From Microcaldota archaeon (GTDB taxonomy: Archaea; Micrarchaeota; Micrarchaeia; Micrarchaeales; Micrarchaeaceae), in NCBI GenBank assembly GCA_021793035.1, contig JAJYTM010000026.1, positions 1-8,498 of the forward strand: a stretch of DNA of 8,498 nt, given 5' to 3'. The notes below the pieces were generated by a model, which ran no database searches, had not been told where the DNA came from, and was given only the letters and a program-made list of their open reading frames with translations. Shown here piece after piece: positions 1 to 6,411 of this stretch. The position numbers and the translations under genes were made by a program. The first letter of the stretch is position 1; each line of letters begins with the position of its first letter.

Positions 1-11
1 AACCTCTGATG

Positions 12-30
12 AAACTCTCTCTGAGAGTTT
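12..30. repeat. Perfect 8-bp hairpin in the leader region, possibly part of a small structured RNA
   Basis: Bases 12-19 (AAACTCTC) are an exact reverse complement of 23-30 (GAGAGTTT), with a 3-base loop. The hairpin lies inside a second possible helix, 1-5 (AACCT) with 63-67 (AGGTT), and near a weak 4-bp hairpin at 48-51/57-60. A TGATGA (7-12) and a CTGA (21-24) resemble C and D' boxes of archaeal C/D guide RNAs. However, the spacing between them is only 8 bases, the hairpin would sequester that guide, and the downstream C' and D boxes are poor. It could equally be an operator, the 3' part of an RNA beginning before the window, or an upstream gene's terminator. The hairpin is seen directly; its role is unknown. 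Confidence 0.35.
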
Positions 31-78
31 CCCTTGTGAAAAGCTTCCATGTGCCTCATGATAGGTTGCCATAAAAAG

Positions 79-86
79 TATAAAAA
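79..86 (+). promoter_or_regulatory. TATA box candidate 1 for the DNA ligase gene
   Basis: TATAAAAA preceded by a purine-rich AAAAAG stretch, which suits a TFB-recognition element. With usual archaeal spacing, transcription would start near base 108 and give a leader of about 60 nt before the ligase ATG at 170. That leader would contain the CTTGCGCAAG palindrome at 119-128. Promoter function is inferred from sequence alone. Confidence 0.45.
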
Positions 87-118
87 TGTTGCTCGTGGAC
101 AATACGAGAGCCTGAGAA

Positions 119-137
119 CTTGCGCAAGGGATAAAAA
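119..137 (+). promoter_or_regulatory. Palindrome plus second TATA-like box ahead of the DNA ligase
   Basis: A perfect 10-bp palindrome, CTTGCGCAAG (119-128), is followed after one base by GATAAAAA (130-137). If this TATA-like box is used, transcription would begin around 160 and leave a leader of only about 10 nt, still including the GGTG ribosome-binding element at 160-163. The palindrome abutting the box could be a regulator site. Which of the two TATA-like boxes is active cannot be decided from sequence. Confidence 0.35.
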
Positions 138-169
138 CATGAACGGGCATTACCTTACTGGTGTGATGC

Positions 170-1939
170 ATGCTCTTCTCCGAACTCGCAGGATATTACC
201 AGAAGCTTGAAGATGTATCATCCAGGCTCAAGATGATAGACATAATGGCTGATATATTCAAGAATGCGGACACAGATGAGATAAAGAGCATAATATACAT
301 GACTGAGGGTGTTCTTGCTCCGGCTTTTGAAGGCCTTGACTTTGGCGTTGCTGAGAAGTTACTTGAGGAAGCGATAGCAGTAGCTACTGGCATGAGCAAG
401 GCCGAGGTCGAAAAAGCCTATAAAAAATACGGTGACATGGGCATAGCGGCGCAGGAGCTCATAAGCCAATCCAAGCTCAGGAGAATGAATGCAAAGAAGT
501 ACTCAGTACTGGAAGTATACGGCATAATGAACAAGATTGCGGCCACTTCCGGAAGCGGCAGCAAGGATGCAAAGATAAAGATGCTGGCGGAGCTTCTTGC
601 GGGCTCTTCGCCAGAGGAGGCGAAGTTTATGGCGAGATACCCGATAGGGCAGCTGAGGCTCGGCGCTGGGGACTCGACCATACTTGAGGCTTTGTCAGTG
701 GCATTCACGGGCAGCAGGGAATCGAAGGCCGAGCTTGAGAATGCATACAACATATGCAGCGATCTTGGATATATAGGGGAAGTGCTCTCCAAAAAGGGCA
801 TCTCTGAGGTAAGGTCGCTGAAGGTCAGCCTGTTCAAGCCGATAAGACCAGCCCTTGCAGAGCGCCTGCCTACTGCAGAAGAGATAATAAAGAAGATGGG
901 AGGAAAATGCGCCGTAGAACAGAAGTATGACGGGTTCAGGTGCCAGGTGCACAAATCAGGGAAGAAGGTCAAGATATACTCAAGGAACCTGGAAGAAACG
1001 ACAGACATGCTCCCTGACATAGCCAAGGCAGCAATAACCGAGATACCTGAGGAGCACATAATATTTGAGGGCGAGGCGCTAGGGATGAATGAAGCGACAG
1101 GGGAGTTCCTCCCATTCCAAGAGACCATGCAGAGGAAGAGGAAGCACGGCATAACTGAGAAGATAGAGGAGCTGCCGCTGCACCTCGTTGCATTTGACAT
1201 AATGTACCTCAACGGCAAAGACCTCATGAAAGAGCCTTACGAGGCCAGAAGGAGCCTGCTTGAGAACGCCGTAAAAGGGGCGAAAATGATAACTCCTTCG
1301 AAGCGTATAATCACCACTTCGCCCAAGGAACTGGAGGAATTCTTTGAGACTTCTGTAGAAGGAGGGCTTGAAGGCATAGTGGCAAAGGACCTTAAGGCGC
1401 CGTACATCGCTGGAGCTAGGAAGTTCAGCTGGATAAAGATGAAGCGCAGCTACAAGGGCGAGCTGTCTGATACGCTGGACCTAGTCATAGTGGGGTACTT
1501 CTTAGGCAGAGGAAGCAGGACCGAATTCAAGTTTGGCGGGCTGCTGTGCGCAGCATATAATAAGAAGCGCGACATGTTCGAGACGATATCTAAAATAGGC
1601 ACTGGTTTCACAGAAGCAAACATGCAGGCATTCTACGAGCTCCTGAGCAAAGCGGTAGTGAAGCAGAAGCCTGCGAGAGTGGATTCGCTCATAACGCCAG
1701 ATTTTTGGGTGGAGCCAAAGTATGTCATCACCGTAAAAGCAGATGAGATAACAAAATCGCCAATGCACACATGCGGCATGCAGGAGGATAAATCGGGCGA
1801 AAAAGCGGGTTATGCACTCAGGTTCCCCAGGATAGTGGGGGATGGCTTTATAAGGAGGGACAAGAGCCCGGAGGATGCGACATCGACATCAGAGATAATA
1901 GAGATGTTCAATGATCAGAAGAGGGTAAGCGTGAAGTGA
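170..1939 (+). CDS. lig: ATP-dependent DNA ligase
   Basis: Seals nicks in duplex DNA, joining Okazaki fragments and finishing repair, through an enzyme-AMP intermediate. At 589 residues it matches the usual length of archaeal/eukaryal ligase-I enzymes. The N-terminal DNA-binding domain (about 1-220) contains RLGAGDSTIL at 163-172. The nucleotidyltransferase core has motif I EQKYDG, with the AMP-accepting lysine at 252, then SRN (271-273), FDIMYLNG (342-349), EGIVAKD (401-407) and WIKMKRSY (421-428). The OB-fold starts near DTLDLVIVG (434-442) and ends with RFPRIVGD (551-558). All catalytic motifs look intact. The ATG at 170 is chosen because a stop (TGA, 164-166) precedes it in frame, GGTG (160-163) is a plausible ribosome-binding site, and the opening MLFSELA is typical of the family. 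It appears monocistronic, ending 9 bp from a convergent gene. Use of ATP rather than ADP/GTP is inferred from the family. Confidence 0.97.
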   Translation: MLFSELAGYYQKLEDVSSRLKMIDIMADIFKNADTDEIKSIIYMTEGVLAPAFEGLDFGVAEKLLEEAIAVATGMSKAEVEKAYKKYGDMGIAAQELISQSKLRRMNAKKYSVLEVYGIMNKIAATSGSGSKDAKIKMLAELLAGSSPEEAKFMARYPIGQLRLGAGDSTILEALSVAFTGSRESKAELENAYNICSDLGYIGEVLSKKGISEVRSLKVSLFKPIRPALAERLPTAEEIIKKMGGKCAVEQKYDGFRCQVHKSGKKVKIYSRNLEETTDMLPDIAKAAITEIPEEHIIFEGEALGMNEATGEFLPFQETMQRKRKHGITEKIEELPLHLVAFDIMYLNGKDLMKEPYEARRSLLENAVKGAKMITPSKRIITTSPKELEEFFETSVEGGLEGIVAKDLKAPYIAGARKFSWIKMKRSYKGELSDTLDLVIVGYFLGRGSRTEFKFGGLLCAAYNKKRDMFETISKIGTGFTEANMQAFYELLSKAVVKQKPARVDSLITPDFWVEPKYVITVKADEITKSPMHTCGMQEDKSGEKAGYALRFPRIVGDGFIRRDKSPEDATSTSEIIEMFNDQKRVSVK

Positions 1940-1948
1940 TGTACGGGT

Positions 1949-2275
1949 CTATTCCTTTATTACTCCGTCTATTATCTTGGCCAGCCTATAGGCGGTCTTT
2001 ATAACGTCCTTCATCTTCGGATTAAGCCTGTACCCTAATCCATAGCCCTTCTCAGTGCGAATGTGGGTAGGCTGTATAACATTCAGGTCCAGCGAAAGCT
2101 CCCTCAAGGTTATGATAAGGGTCTTCCTGGTGAACTTCTTCTCTAAAATAGAATAGAGCTCCTTTGTAGTCCTAGGGGATTTCTTAAGCAGTAGGTCCAT
2201 AACAGCGAAATTAGGCCTGCTCAATACTTTTCTTAAAGCCCATATTGCGTCCTTCTGTGCATCCACTTTTACCAT
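1949..2275 (-). CDS. Small winged-helix DNA-binding protein, probable transcriptional regulator
   Basis: A basic protein of 108 residues whose predicted pattern fits a winged helix-turn-helix: helix at about 22-32 (NFAVMDLLLKK), second helix at 36-46 (TTKELYSILEK), recognition helix at about 49-62 (TRKTLIITLRELS), then a wing at 65-85 rich in Gly and Tyr (EKGYGLGYRLNP). A C-terminal helix (about 88-106) could mediate dimerisation. No metal or ligand site is visible, so it is not assigned to a named family. It faces the DNA ligase convergently and diverges from the pilus operon, sharing a 145-bp intergenic region with two perfect dyads. A role in controlling that operon, itself, or both is therefore plausible but inferred from position. 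The ATG at 2275 lies about 26 bases from its TATA-like box and has no Shine-Dalgarno sequence, so the mRNA is probably leaderless. Confidence 0.78.
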   Translation of the reverse strand: MVKVDAQKDAIWALRKVLSRPNFAVMDLLLKKSPRTTKELYSILEKKFTRKTLIITLRELSLDLNVIQPTHIRTEKGYGLGYRLNPKMKDVIKTAYRLAKIIDGVIKE

Positions 2276-2278
2276 ATT

Positions 2279-2304
2279 AAACGTTTGGATATTAAGATTT
2301 AAAA
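2279..2304 (-). promoter_or_regulatory. Promoter of the winged-helix gene (leaderless type)
   Basis: On the minus strand TTTTTAAA (2304-2297) is centred about 26 bases from the A of the start codon at 2275, the distance expected between an archaeal TATA box and the transcription start. Transcription would therefore begin at or next to the ATG. An 8-bp palindrome AAACGTTT (2279-2286) lies between the box and the start and might be an autoregulatory site. Assigned by sequence and spacing only. Confidence 0.5.
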
Positions 2305-2332
2305 ACTTTGCTCTATTATCGCCGTGAACGCA

Positions 2333-2350
2333 AATGCAATTTATTGCATT
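2333..2350. repeat. Perfect dyad (operator candidate) in the divergent intergenic region
   Basis: AATGCAAT (2333-2340) and ATTGCATT (2343-2350) are exact reverse complements separated by TT, an 18-bp element with 8-bp arms. The size and short spacer suit a site for a dimeric winged-helix protein. It lies just upstream of the pilus-operon TATA box and about 30 bp upstream of the winged-helix gene's own TATA box. No protein is shown to bind it; that is inference. Confidence 0.55.
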
Positions 2351-2364
2351 ATAGTAAACTATAA
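2349..2364. repeat. Second perfect dyad overlapping the pilus-operon TATA box
   Basis: TTATAGT (2349-2355) and ACTATAA (2358-2364) are exact reverse complements around an AA spacer. Its centre is 15 bp from the centre of the dyad at 2333-2350, and the two share two bases. The right arm runs into the TATAAATA box (2360-2367), so a protein bound here could compete with the TATA-binding protein and repress the operon. AT-richness makes short palindromes commoner by chance, which lowers confidence in function. Confidence 0.5.
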
Positions 2365-2367
2365 ATA
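2360..2367 (+). promoter_or_regulatory. TATA box of the pilus operon
   Basis: TATAAATA sits in a strongly AT-rich stretch; normal spacing predicts a transcription start near 2390 and a leader of about 30 nt before the ATG at 2421. A second AT-rich element, TATTAAAG (2391-2398), lies about 26 bases before that ATG and could instead give a leaderless transcript. The strong Shine-Dalgarno-like sequence at 2410-2418 favours the leadered form. This is the only clear promoter for the nine-gene operon. Confidence 0.5.
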
Positions 2368-2420
2368 TATGTAGTTAAGTATATATTATGTATTAAAGTA
2401 AATTGCTTCTGAGGGATGCT

Positions 2421-3926
2421 ATGGATTTTGGTGTTGCTGGCATGCGCACATTGATGGGTCGCGTATTGCCGAGAAAGGGCAAGGAACAGCCCTATAGGAA
2501 GCTGACGTTCGGGCTGACGCGCGATTATCCTGATAGGGTAGCGCTATCCGAAGAGAATGGATTCAGGGTCGCAGGATCCTATGGTAAATCCACCATATAT
2601 TCAGTAGGAGGGGCGGGGCTTGCTGCCTCTGATGAGAAGCTTGCGGAGGCACTTAAAGCGGATATGATACTGAACAATGCTAACTATTTGTACGGCTCAG
2701 GAAAGGTGCTGATTGATAGGATAAAGGATGCTTACATGCTTGCAATGTCAAGCCCGAAGATTTCCTCGTCGAGCAGCAAGGGCCTAATAGCCTACTTGGT
2801 GGCGCACGACGTAGCGGGATATGGGCCGTTCAGCATACTCATAGAAGATGCAAAAAACATAGAAGAGATAATGGTCGACAGGATCAACGCCAACATAAAT
2901 ATCTATCATTCAAAGCTGGGCTACTGCAGGACAAACCTGATGCTAAGGGACGCAAGTTCGTTCAGGTTCAACGTTAACAGGCTTATTGAAGGATCTGATA
3001 AGGAGCTTTCGGAATCGCAGCCGATAATAGATGCGCAGCTTTTCGATGGATCAAGGCTACATGCACAGCTCAAGGCGGCGGCGGATGGCGGGGGCGTGCT
3101 TGCGATACGGTTGAATGGGGGCAAGAGGTTTGGGATAGGCAGACTGTTGAAGGAAGGCACAGCCACGCCCGATATGCTGGCTTACATGTGGATGGCCATA
3201 GAGGTGGGATACAATGTCATAGTTGCGGGCGCACCTGCCACAGGCAAAACCTCAATGCTGCTGTCGCTGCTCTCATTCGTCCCTAGGTATAACCGCGTGA
3301 TAGTCATTGAGGAGGAAGCGAACGAGCTCGTGCTTTCGAGCAATTTTATGAATTCTGTCAATCTCAATGGCTCGTCGAAGCAGGATAGAGCTAGCCTTGA
3401 GGCGCAGGTCATTAATGCATTACACATGAGGCCCGACAGGATAGTCATAGGCGAGCTAAGGGGAGCGGAGACGCGCAGCGTATTTTCCGCAGCGAACCTC
3501 GGCGTGCCGTTCATGGCTACGATGCACAGCAATATAGATGGCCATGCACTCATAGAGAGGCTTACGACAAAGCCGATGTCGGTCGAACCGGAGGCGCTGC
3601 ATTCGCTTGACATAGCCCTGTTTATGAAGCATTCGGATGCGTACAAGCGCAGCATAGACAGGATAGCGGAATACAGGTGGGCGACAAGGGCCGAGGCGGA
3701 CATGCGGAACACGGGCAGCAGCGCTTATGAACAGGCGGATATATTCGCCGAAGGCAATCTTGCTGGAGATGCAATCAAATCGTCAAAAGTGCTCAGGAAG
3801 TATGCAGATATGATGGTGGTAAGCAAGAAAAGGGCGATATCTGAGCTGTCGGATAGGGCAGAATACCTGGTTGAAGCCATGGGCAAGGGCATTGATATGG
3901 ACGAAGCCATACAGGAATACGGATGA
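2421..3926 (+). CDS. Type IV pilus/secretion assembly ATPase (FlaI/PilB/TadA-GspE family)
   Basis: Cytoplasmic hexameric ATPase expected to power pilin extraction and filament assembly through the membrane platform encoded next door. From the ATG at 2421 it has 501 residues. An N-terminal domain carries GYGPFSILIED (about 133-143) and QPIIDAQLFDGSRLHA (200-215), typical of the family. Walker A is GAPATGKTS (270-278), the acidic box VIEEEANEL (295-303), Walker B RPDRIVIGELRGAE (337-350), and the His box MATMHSN (365-371). An in-frame TTG at 2403 would add six residues. The ATG is preferred because TGAGGGATG (2410-2418) makes a good ribosome-binding site for it. The acidic box has EEE where relatives often have ED. 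A retraction (PilT-like) or DNA-uptake role cannot be excluded, but the adjacent platform and pilin genes favour assembly. The archaellum partners FlaF/G/H are not in the window. Confidence 0.93.
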   Translation: MDFGVAGMRTLMGRVLPRKGKEQPYRKLTFGLTRDYPDRVALSEENGFRVAGSYGKSTIYSVGGAGLAASDEKLAEALKADMILNNANYLYGSGKVLIDRIKDAYMLAMSSPKISSSSSKGLIAYLVAHDVAGYGPFSILIEDAKNIEEIMVDRINANINIYHSKLGYCRTNLMLRDASSFRFNVNRLIEGSDKELSESQPIIDAQLFDGSRLHAQLKAAADGGGVLAIRLNGGKRFGIGRLLKEGTATPDMLAYMWMAIEVGYNVIVAGAPATGKTSMLLSLLSFVPRYNRVIVIEEEANELVLSSNFMNSVNLNGSSKQDRASLEAQVINALHMRPDRIVIGELRGAETRSVFSAANLGVPFMATMHSNIDGHALIERLTTKPMSVEPEALHSLDIALFMKHSDAYKRSIDRIAEYRWATRAEADMRNTGSSAYEQADIFAEGNLAGDAIKSSKVLRKYADMMVVSKKRAISELSDRAEYLVEAMGKGIDMDEAIQEYG

Positions 3927-3930
3927 TGAC

Positions 3931-4464
3931 ATGGACAATGATGCGGAGAGGTTTCTAGAGCATGTTTATATAAGCAGCCGAATGCTCCACAAGAGCCTGC
4001 TCGCAAGCCTCGACAGGGCGATTGATATGCTGGATATGGGAAGCATGCGCAGCCGGATGTCAACAGCGAGGAATATGGTTGCCTGCGGCGAGGGCGCGAA
4101 AAGCGCAATTGGCAGCCAGCTGCCAGCTAAAAGAATTGGGCTTAAGGCCGATACAGGGTATGCGCACTTGCTGTCCTATCTTGACGGCAAGGATTTCGGC
4201 GCGGGAATATCCGATGTGCACAGGGAGCTTGTCGCCGAGAGGAATCTGAATATGAGCGTTGCCTACGGCAGCTTGCAGAAGTACCTATCGGCAAACATGC
4301 TATTCAGCACGATACTTCCCTCCATGGCTATGTTCGGTTTCGTAGGGTACTCGCTCATCAACTATTCGAACATGGTCATGTTCCTTTTCATCTTCGCCAT
4401 GCTGGTGGCGATCCCGGCAGCTTACGCAGCGCTGCAGAATAAACTCAGGTCGTTGGATGTATGA
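3931..4464 (+). CDS. Pilus platform membrane protein, N-terminal half (FlaJ/TadB-C like)
   Basis: A 177-residue protein with a helical cytoplasmic part (about 1-115) followed by two membrane helices (about 120-143 and 147-170). Soluble T2SSF-like helices followed by membrane segments, next to the assembly ATPase, fit the first half of a GspF/FlaJ/TadC platform; the primary sequence alone is a weak match. The downstream gene supplies two further membrane helices, a second cytoplasmic domain and three more helices, so the pair together (437 residues) resembles one FlaJ cut in two. The in-frame ORF extends upstream into the ATPase gene, but the ATG at 3931 lies 4 bp after the ATPase stop with GATGATG in front and is the likely start. 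It overlaps the next gene by 8 bp (ATGTATGA), suggesting coupled translation. Confidence 0.75.
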   Translation: MDNDAERFLEHVYISSRMLHKSLLASLDRAIDMLDMGSMRSRMSTARNMVACGEGAKSAIGSQLPAKRIGLKADTGYAHLLSYLDGKDFGAGISDVHRELVAERNLNMSVAYGSLQKYLSANMLFSTILPSMAMFGFVGYSLINYSNMVMFLFIFAMLVAIPAAYAALQNKLRSLDV

Positions 4465-5239
4465 TACAAATATCAAAAGTGATGTGGCTGCCGCAGTGCT
4501 CGTATTAATCTTCATCTCCTCTGCTGCATGCTCGGCGTACCATGCCGTTTATGCTGCGGCCGCGCTTCTGGCAGCAGGCCTGCTGATAAGCATATGGCGT
4601 TCGCTTCGCATCTCTGCACCGTGGAAGAGGATTGAGAGGGATACGCTAGCATTTTTGGACAACCTGGCGATGAATGCGAACGTGGAGGTGCTCGAAGCGC
4701 GTGTATCGAGATCGTTGAGCAGGAACTTTGCCTTTTACAAGGACTTCAGGGATGCGCTTGCCGAGTATCGCATTTCTGGCGACGCTGTGAATGCTTTTGA
4801 AAGGCTGCGCAAGTATAGGCACAGATACTTGGAGGCAGCGGCACTACTGATAAGCGAATCGTTGGGATCCGGCAATGATATCTCCTACGCCCTTGAGTCC
4901 CTTCACGCTGAATGCCAGGAGCACAATTCCGTAAAGAGAAAGCACGATGGTGAGATGGCAAATTTCAGGTCGCTCCAGATGATGGGCGGTGTCATCTTCT
5001 TTCCCATATTCGCAGGATTGAGCATGAATGTGCTCAGGATGAGCACCGCCCATATCACTGCTCTGGAGTATGGAACGTTCGGCACGGTAGTGCTGCTCTA
5101 TATTTTGATTGTGAACTTCATCGCACCGCTATTCTCCGAGAAGGGCATCTCGGCAAGGATTTTATCCATAAGCATGAGGATAGCCATTGCGGGCTTCGTA
5201 TTGGAGCTGAGCAACATGGCAGCATCGTCATTGGTATGA
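4457..5239 (+). CDS. Pilus platform membrane protein, C-terminal half (T2SSF/FlaJ-TadC like)
   Basis: A 260-residue membrane protein. Two helices at about 9-28 and 30-47 are followed by a cytoplasmic helical domain (about 55-170) and three more helices (about 173-193, 207-225, 238-258). The domain matches the T2SSF pattern, with ERDTLAFLDNLA near 60-71 and LLISESLGSGNDISYALESL near 130-149 (a conserved small-residue turn between two helices). Such proteins form the inner-membrane base on which the ATPase acts to add pilins. The start ATG overlaps the stop of the upstream half-platform gene. Whether the two are natural separate subunits, as in bacterial TadB/TadC, or a recently split single gene is not resolved by sequence. 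The reading frames differ, so one frameshift could fuse them. Confidence 0.83.
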   Translation: MYDTNIKSDVAAAVLVLIFISSAACSAYHAVYAAAALLAAGLLISIWRSLRISAPWKRIERDTLAFLDNLAMNANVEVLEARVSRSLSRNFAFYKDFRDALAEYRISGDAVNAFERLRKYRHRYLEAAALLISESLGSGNDISYALESLHAECQEHNSVKRKHDGEMANFRSLQMMGGVIFFPIFAGLSMNVLRMSTAHITALEYGTFGTVVLLYILIVNFIAPLFSEKGISARILSISMRIAIAGFVLELSNMAASSLV

Positions 5240-5255
5240 TTGATTAGGTGGTAAA

Positions 5256-5492
5256 ATGGGAGGCATAAAATGCATTAATGTCAGACGCGCATTGCGAAGG
5301 AGGCATATGGCACAGGGCTCCATAGAGTACATAATGATACTCTCGGCTGTGAGCATAATAATAGTGGTGGCGTTAGCGATGATGCTGCAGCTGAAAGGGA
5401 CGGCGCTGCACATGTTCATGAACAGCTCAAACCAGAGCGTGATATCCGAACTCACCAGGGAGCTGGGCAACCTGACGGGCTCCGCAAAGTAG
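5256..5492 (+). CDS. Small class III signal peptide pilin, probable major pilin
   Basis: A 78-residue protein with an Arg-rich leader (NVRRALRRRHMA), then QGSIEY and a hydrophobic helix (about 23-44). This is the archaeal class III prepilin pattern: cleavage is expected between Ala19 and Gln20 by an EppA-type peptidase, leaving Q-x-S-x-E-Y at the mature N-terminus with Glu at +5. The mature part is only 59 residues, with three N-glycosylation sequons (NSS, NQS, NLT). Its small size and first position among the pilins suggest it is the main subunit; that is inference. The ATG at 5256 has AGGTGG (5246-5251) in front. An internal ATG at 5307 (MAQGSIEY), preceded by AAGGAGG (5297-5303) at only 3 bases, is an alternative giving the very short leader seen in the two other class III pilins here. 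The gene begins 16 bp after the platform gene. Confidence 0.85.
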   Translation: MGGIKCINVRRALRRRHMAQGSIEYIMILSAVSIIIVVALAMMLQLKGTALHMFMNSSNQSVISELTRELGNLTGSAK

Positions 5493-5500
5493 GTGCGTGG

Positions 5501-5836
5501 ATGAAAGCGCAGATGTCTTTCGAGTTCATGGTTTACATGGCCCTAGCCATTGCCTCGATAGCGGTTTCGCTCTCAGTGTATGCATACTCTGACCACATGC
5601 TGGCATCGAGAAGCGGCTCTGCCCTGAGAGAGGCTTTCATAGCGGCTATAGAAGCGCACATGCTCTACTATAGCAGCACTTTCTATGCGGTAGTGCCTGC
5701 AGGCATATGCCCTAACGACACCGGCATGCCAGGCGATGTGCACCTGGAAGCGCAGCTTTGCAGGCAGGGCGGCAGGATGACCAAGCTGCTGCTGGCAATG
5801 AACCTGAACGGTTCGTATACTCTATCAGGTGTCTAG
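5501..5836 (+). CDS. Class III signal peptide pilin (minor pilin, cassette 1)
   Basis: A 111-residue protein opening MKAQMSFEF, so cleavage is expected after Ala3 with mature Q-M-S-F-E-F. The hydrophobic helix covers about 9-28. The ectodomain (30-111) has two cysteines (GICPND, AQLCRQ) that could form one disulfide, and two sequons (NDT, NGS). AGGTG (5491-5495) is a well-placed ribosome-binding site that overlaps the stop of the previous gene. It shares its MKAQxSxEF opening with the 434-residue pilin at 6389, and both are followed by an M(R/K)LQA protein and an anchored protein. A structural or priming minor pilin is the likely role. The exact role is unknown. Confidence 0.83.
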   Translation: MKAQMSFEFMVYMALAIASIAVSLSVYAYSDHMLASRSGSALREAFIAAIEAHMLYYSSTFYAVVPAGICPNDTGMPGDVHLEAQLCRQGGRMTKLLLAMNLNGSYTLSGV

Positions 5837-6025
5837 ATGAGACTGCAGGCATTTATCGACATTGAGGTATCGCTTGCAATATGCCTGCTCTTCGCAGTGC
5901 TGTTGTCTGGCGCGTATATTGGGATGTATAGGTCAATGAATTCGCCAGCCCAGGGATTGGCTCAGGGCGTTGGTGCAGCAGAAAGGGCAGTATCTGGGTT
6001 TATCCACCAGTACCATGGGGCTTAG
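5837..6025 (+). CDS. Very small pilin-like protein with LQA signal (cassette 1)
   Basis: A 62-residue protein starting MRLQAFIDIE followed by a hydrophobic helix (about 8-28) and a short polar tail with SPAQ (36-39). The LQ at the N-terminus with an acidic residue five places after Leu is reminiscent of a class III prepilin, but Leu replaces the usual Ala/Gly before Gln and Ser+3 is missing. It is clearly related to the product of 7698-8081: both begin M(R/K)LQAxI and carry SPAQ at nearly the same position. The start codon directly follows the stop of the previous gene, with AGGTG at 5827-5831 as ribosome-binding site. Likely a minor pilin or assembly component at the membrane. No homologue of known function is recognised. 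Confidence 0.72.
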   Translation: MRLQAFIDIEVSLAICLLFAVLLSGAYIGMYRSMNSPAQGLAQGVGAAERAVSGFIHQYHGA

Positions 6026-6039
6026 CGGTGGTTGATAAC

Positions 6040-6411
6040 ATGGCTACGCGATATACGGCTTATCTGTCCGGGCTTGACATGCTGGCTGCCATAGCTATCA
6101 TGCTGCCGTTCGCATTCCTGCTTGCATATGCCGCTCTCAACGGCGATAACGCCATACGCGTGCACACTGAAGGCACGCTCGAAACAGTGCTCTTCAACAC
6201 AAAGCTGCAGGAGGCGATGGGACTGCAATGGCGCAACGCGTCCGCATTGGACAGCATGCTCACGGATCTGCTAGGCCCAAACTATACGGTGGCAGAAGCA
6301 CCGGCACACCCCAGCCGTGATGTTCCATCAAACGTCTTGAGGCTGGCCATAGTCAACGGGGATGTTTATTATATAGAGGGTGAGATCAATGAAAGCACAG
6401 ACATCAATTGA
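6040..6411 (+). CDS. Pilin-like protein with N-terminal membrane anchor (cassette 1)
   Basis: A 123-residue protein with a short N-terminal segment, a single hydrophobic helix (about 12-33) and an extracytoplasmic domain. The domain contains TEGTLETVLF, then LQEAMGL, three sequons (NAS, NYT, NES) and a strand-like end (NVLRLAIVNGDVYYIEG). No class III cleavage motif is present. The ATG at 6040 is preferred over the in-frame GTG at 6028 because GGTGGTTGA (6027-6035) is a good ribosome-binding site for it. Its order of segments parallels the protein at 8078-8404 (TE..., QE..., GL). The 3' end overlaps the next gene by 23 bp, so translation is likely coupled. Role unknown; an anchored minor pilin or a filament-base protein fits the context. 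Confidence 0.7.
   Translation: MATRYTAYLSGLDMLAAIAIMLPFAFLLAYAALNGDNAIRVHTEGTLETVLFNTKLQEAMGLQWRNASALDSMLTDLLGPNYTVAEAPAHPSRDVPSNVLRLAIVNGDVYYIEGEINESTDIN

Noticed and set aside
1..67. Box C/D guide RNA
   Set aside because: C and D' boxes are present, but the spacing between them is too short (8 bases), C' and D boxes are poor, and the hairpin would hide the guide. Kept only as an unassigned hairpin.
418..1227. 269-codon open frame on the minus strand inside the DNA ligase gene
   Set aside because: It lies fully antisense to a gene with all its catalytic motifs. Its translation is Ser/Pro/Ile-rich low-sense protein with no domain, as expected from antisense of this codon use.
3182..3712. 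176-codon open frame on the minus strand within the assembly ATPase
   Set aside because: Antisense to the Walker and His box region of a clear ATPase, with no recognisable motif or ribosome-binding site.
3725..4108. 127-codon minus-strand open frame across the ATPase/platform junction
   Set aside because: Composition is typical of antisense shadow, and it overlaps two real genes.
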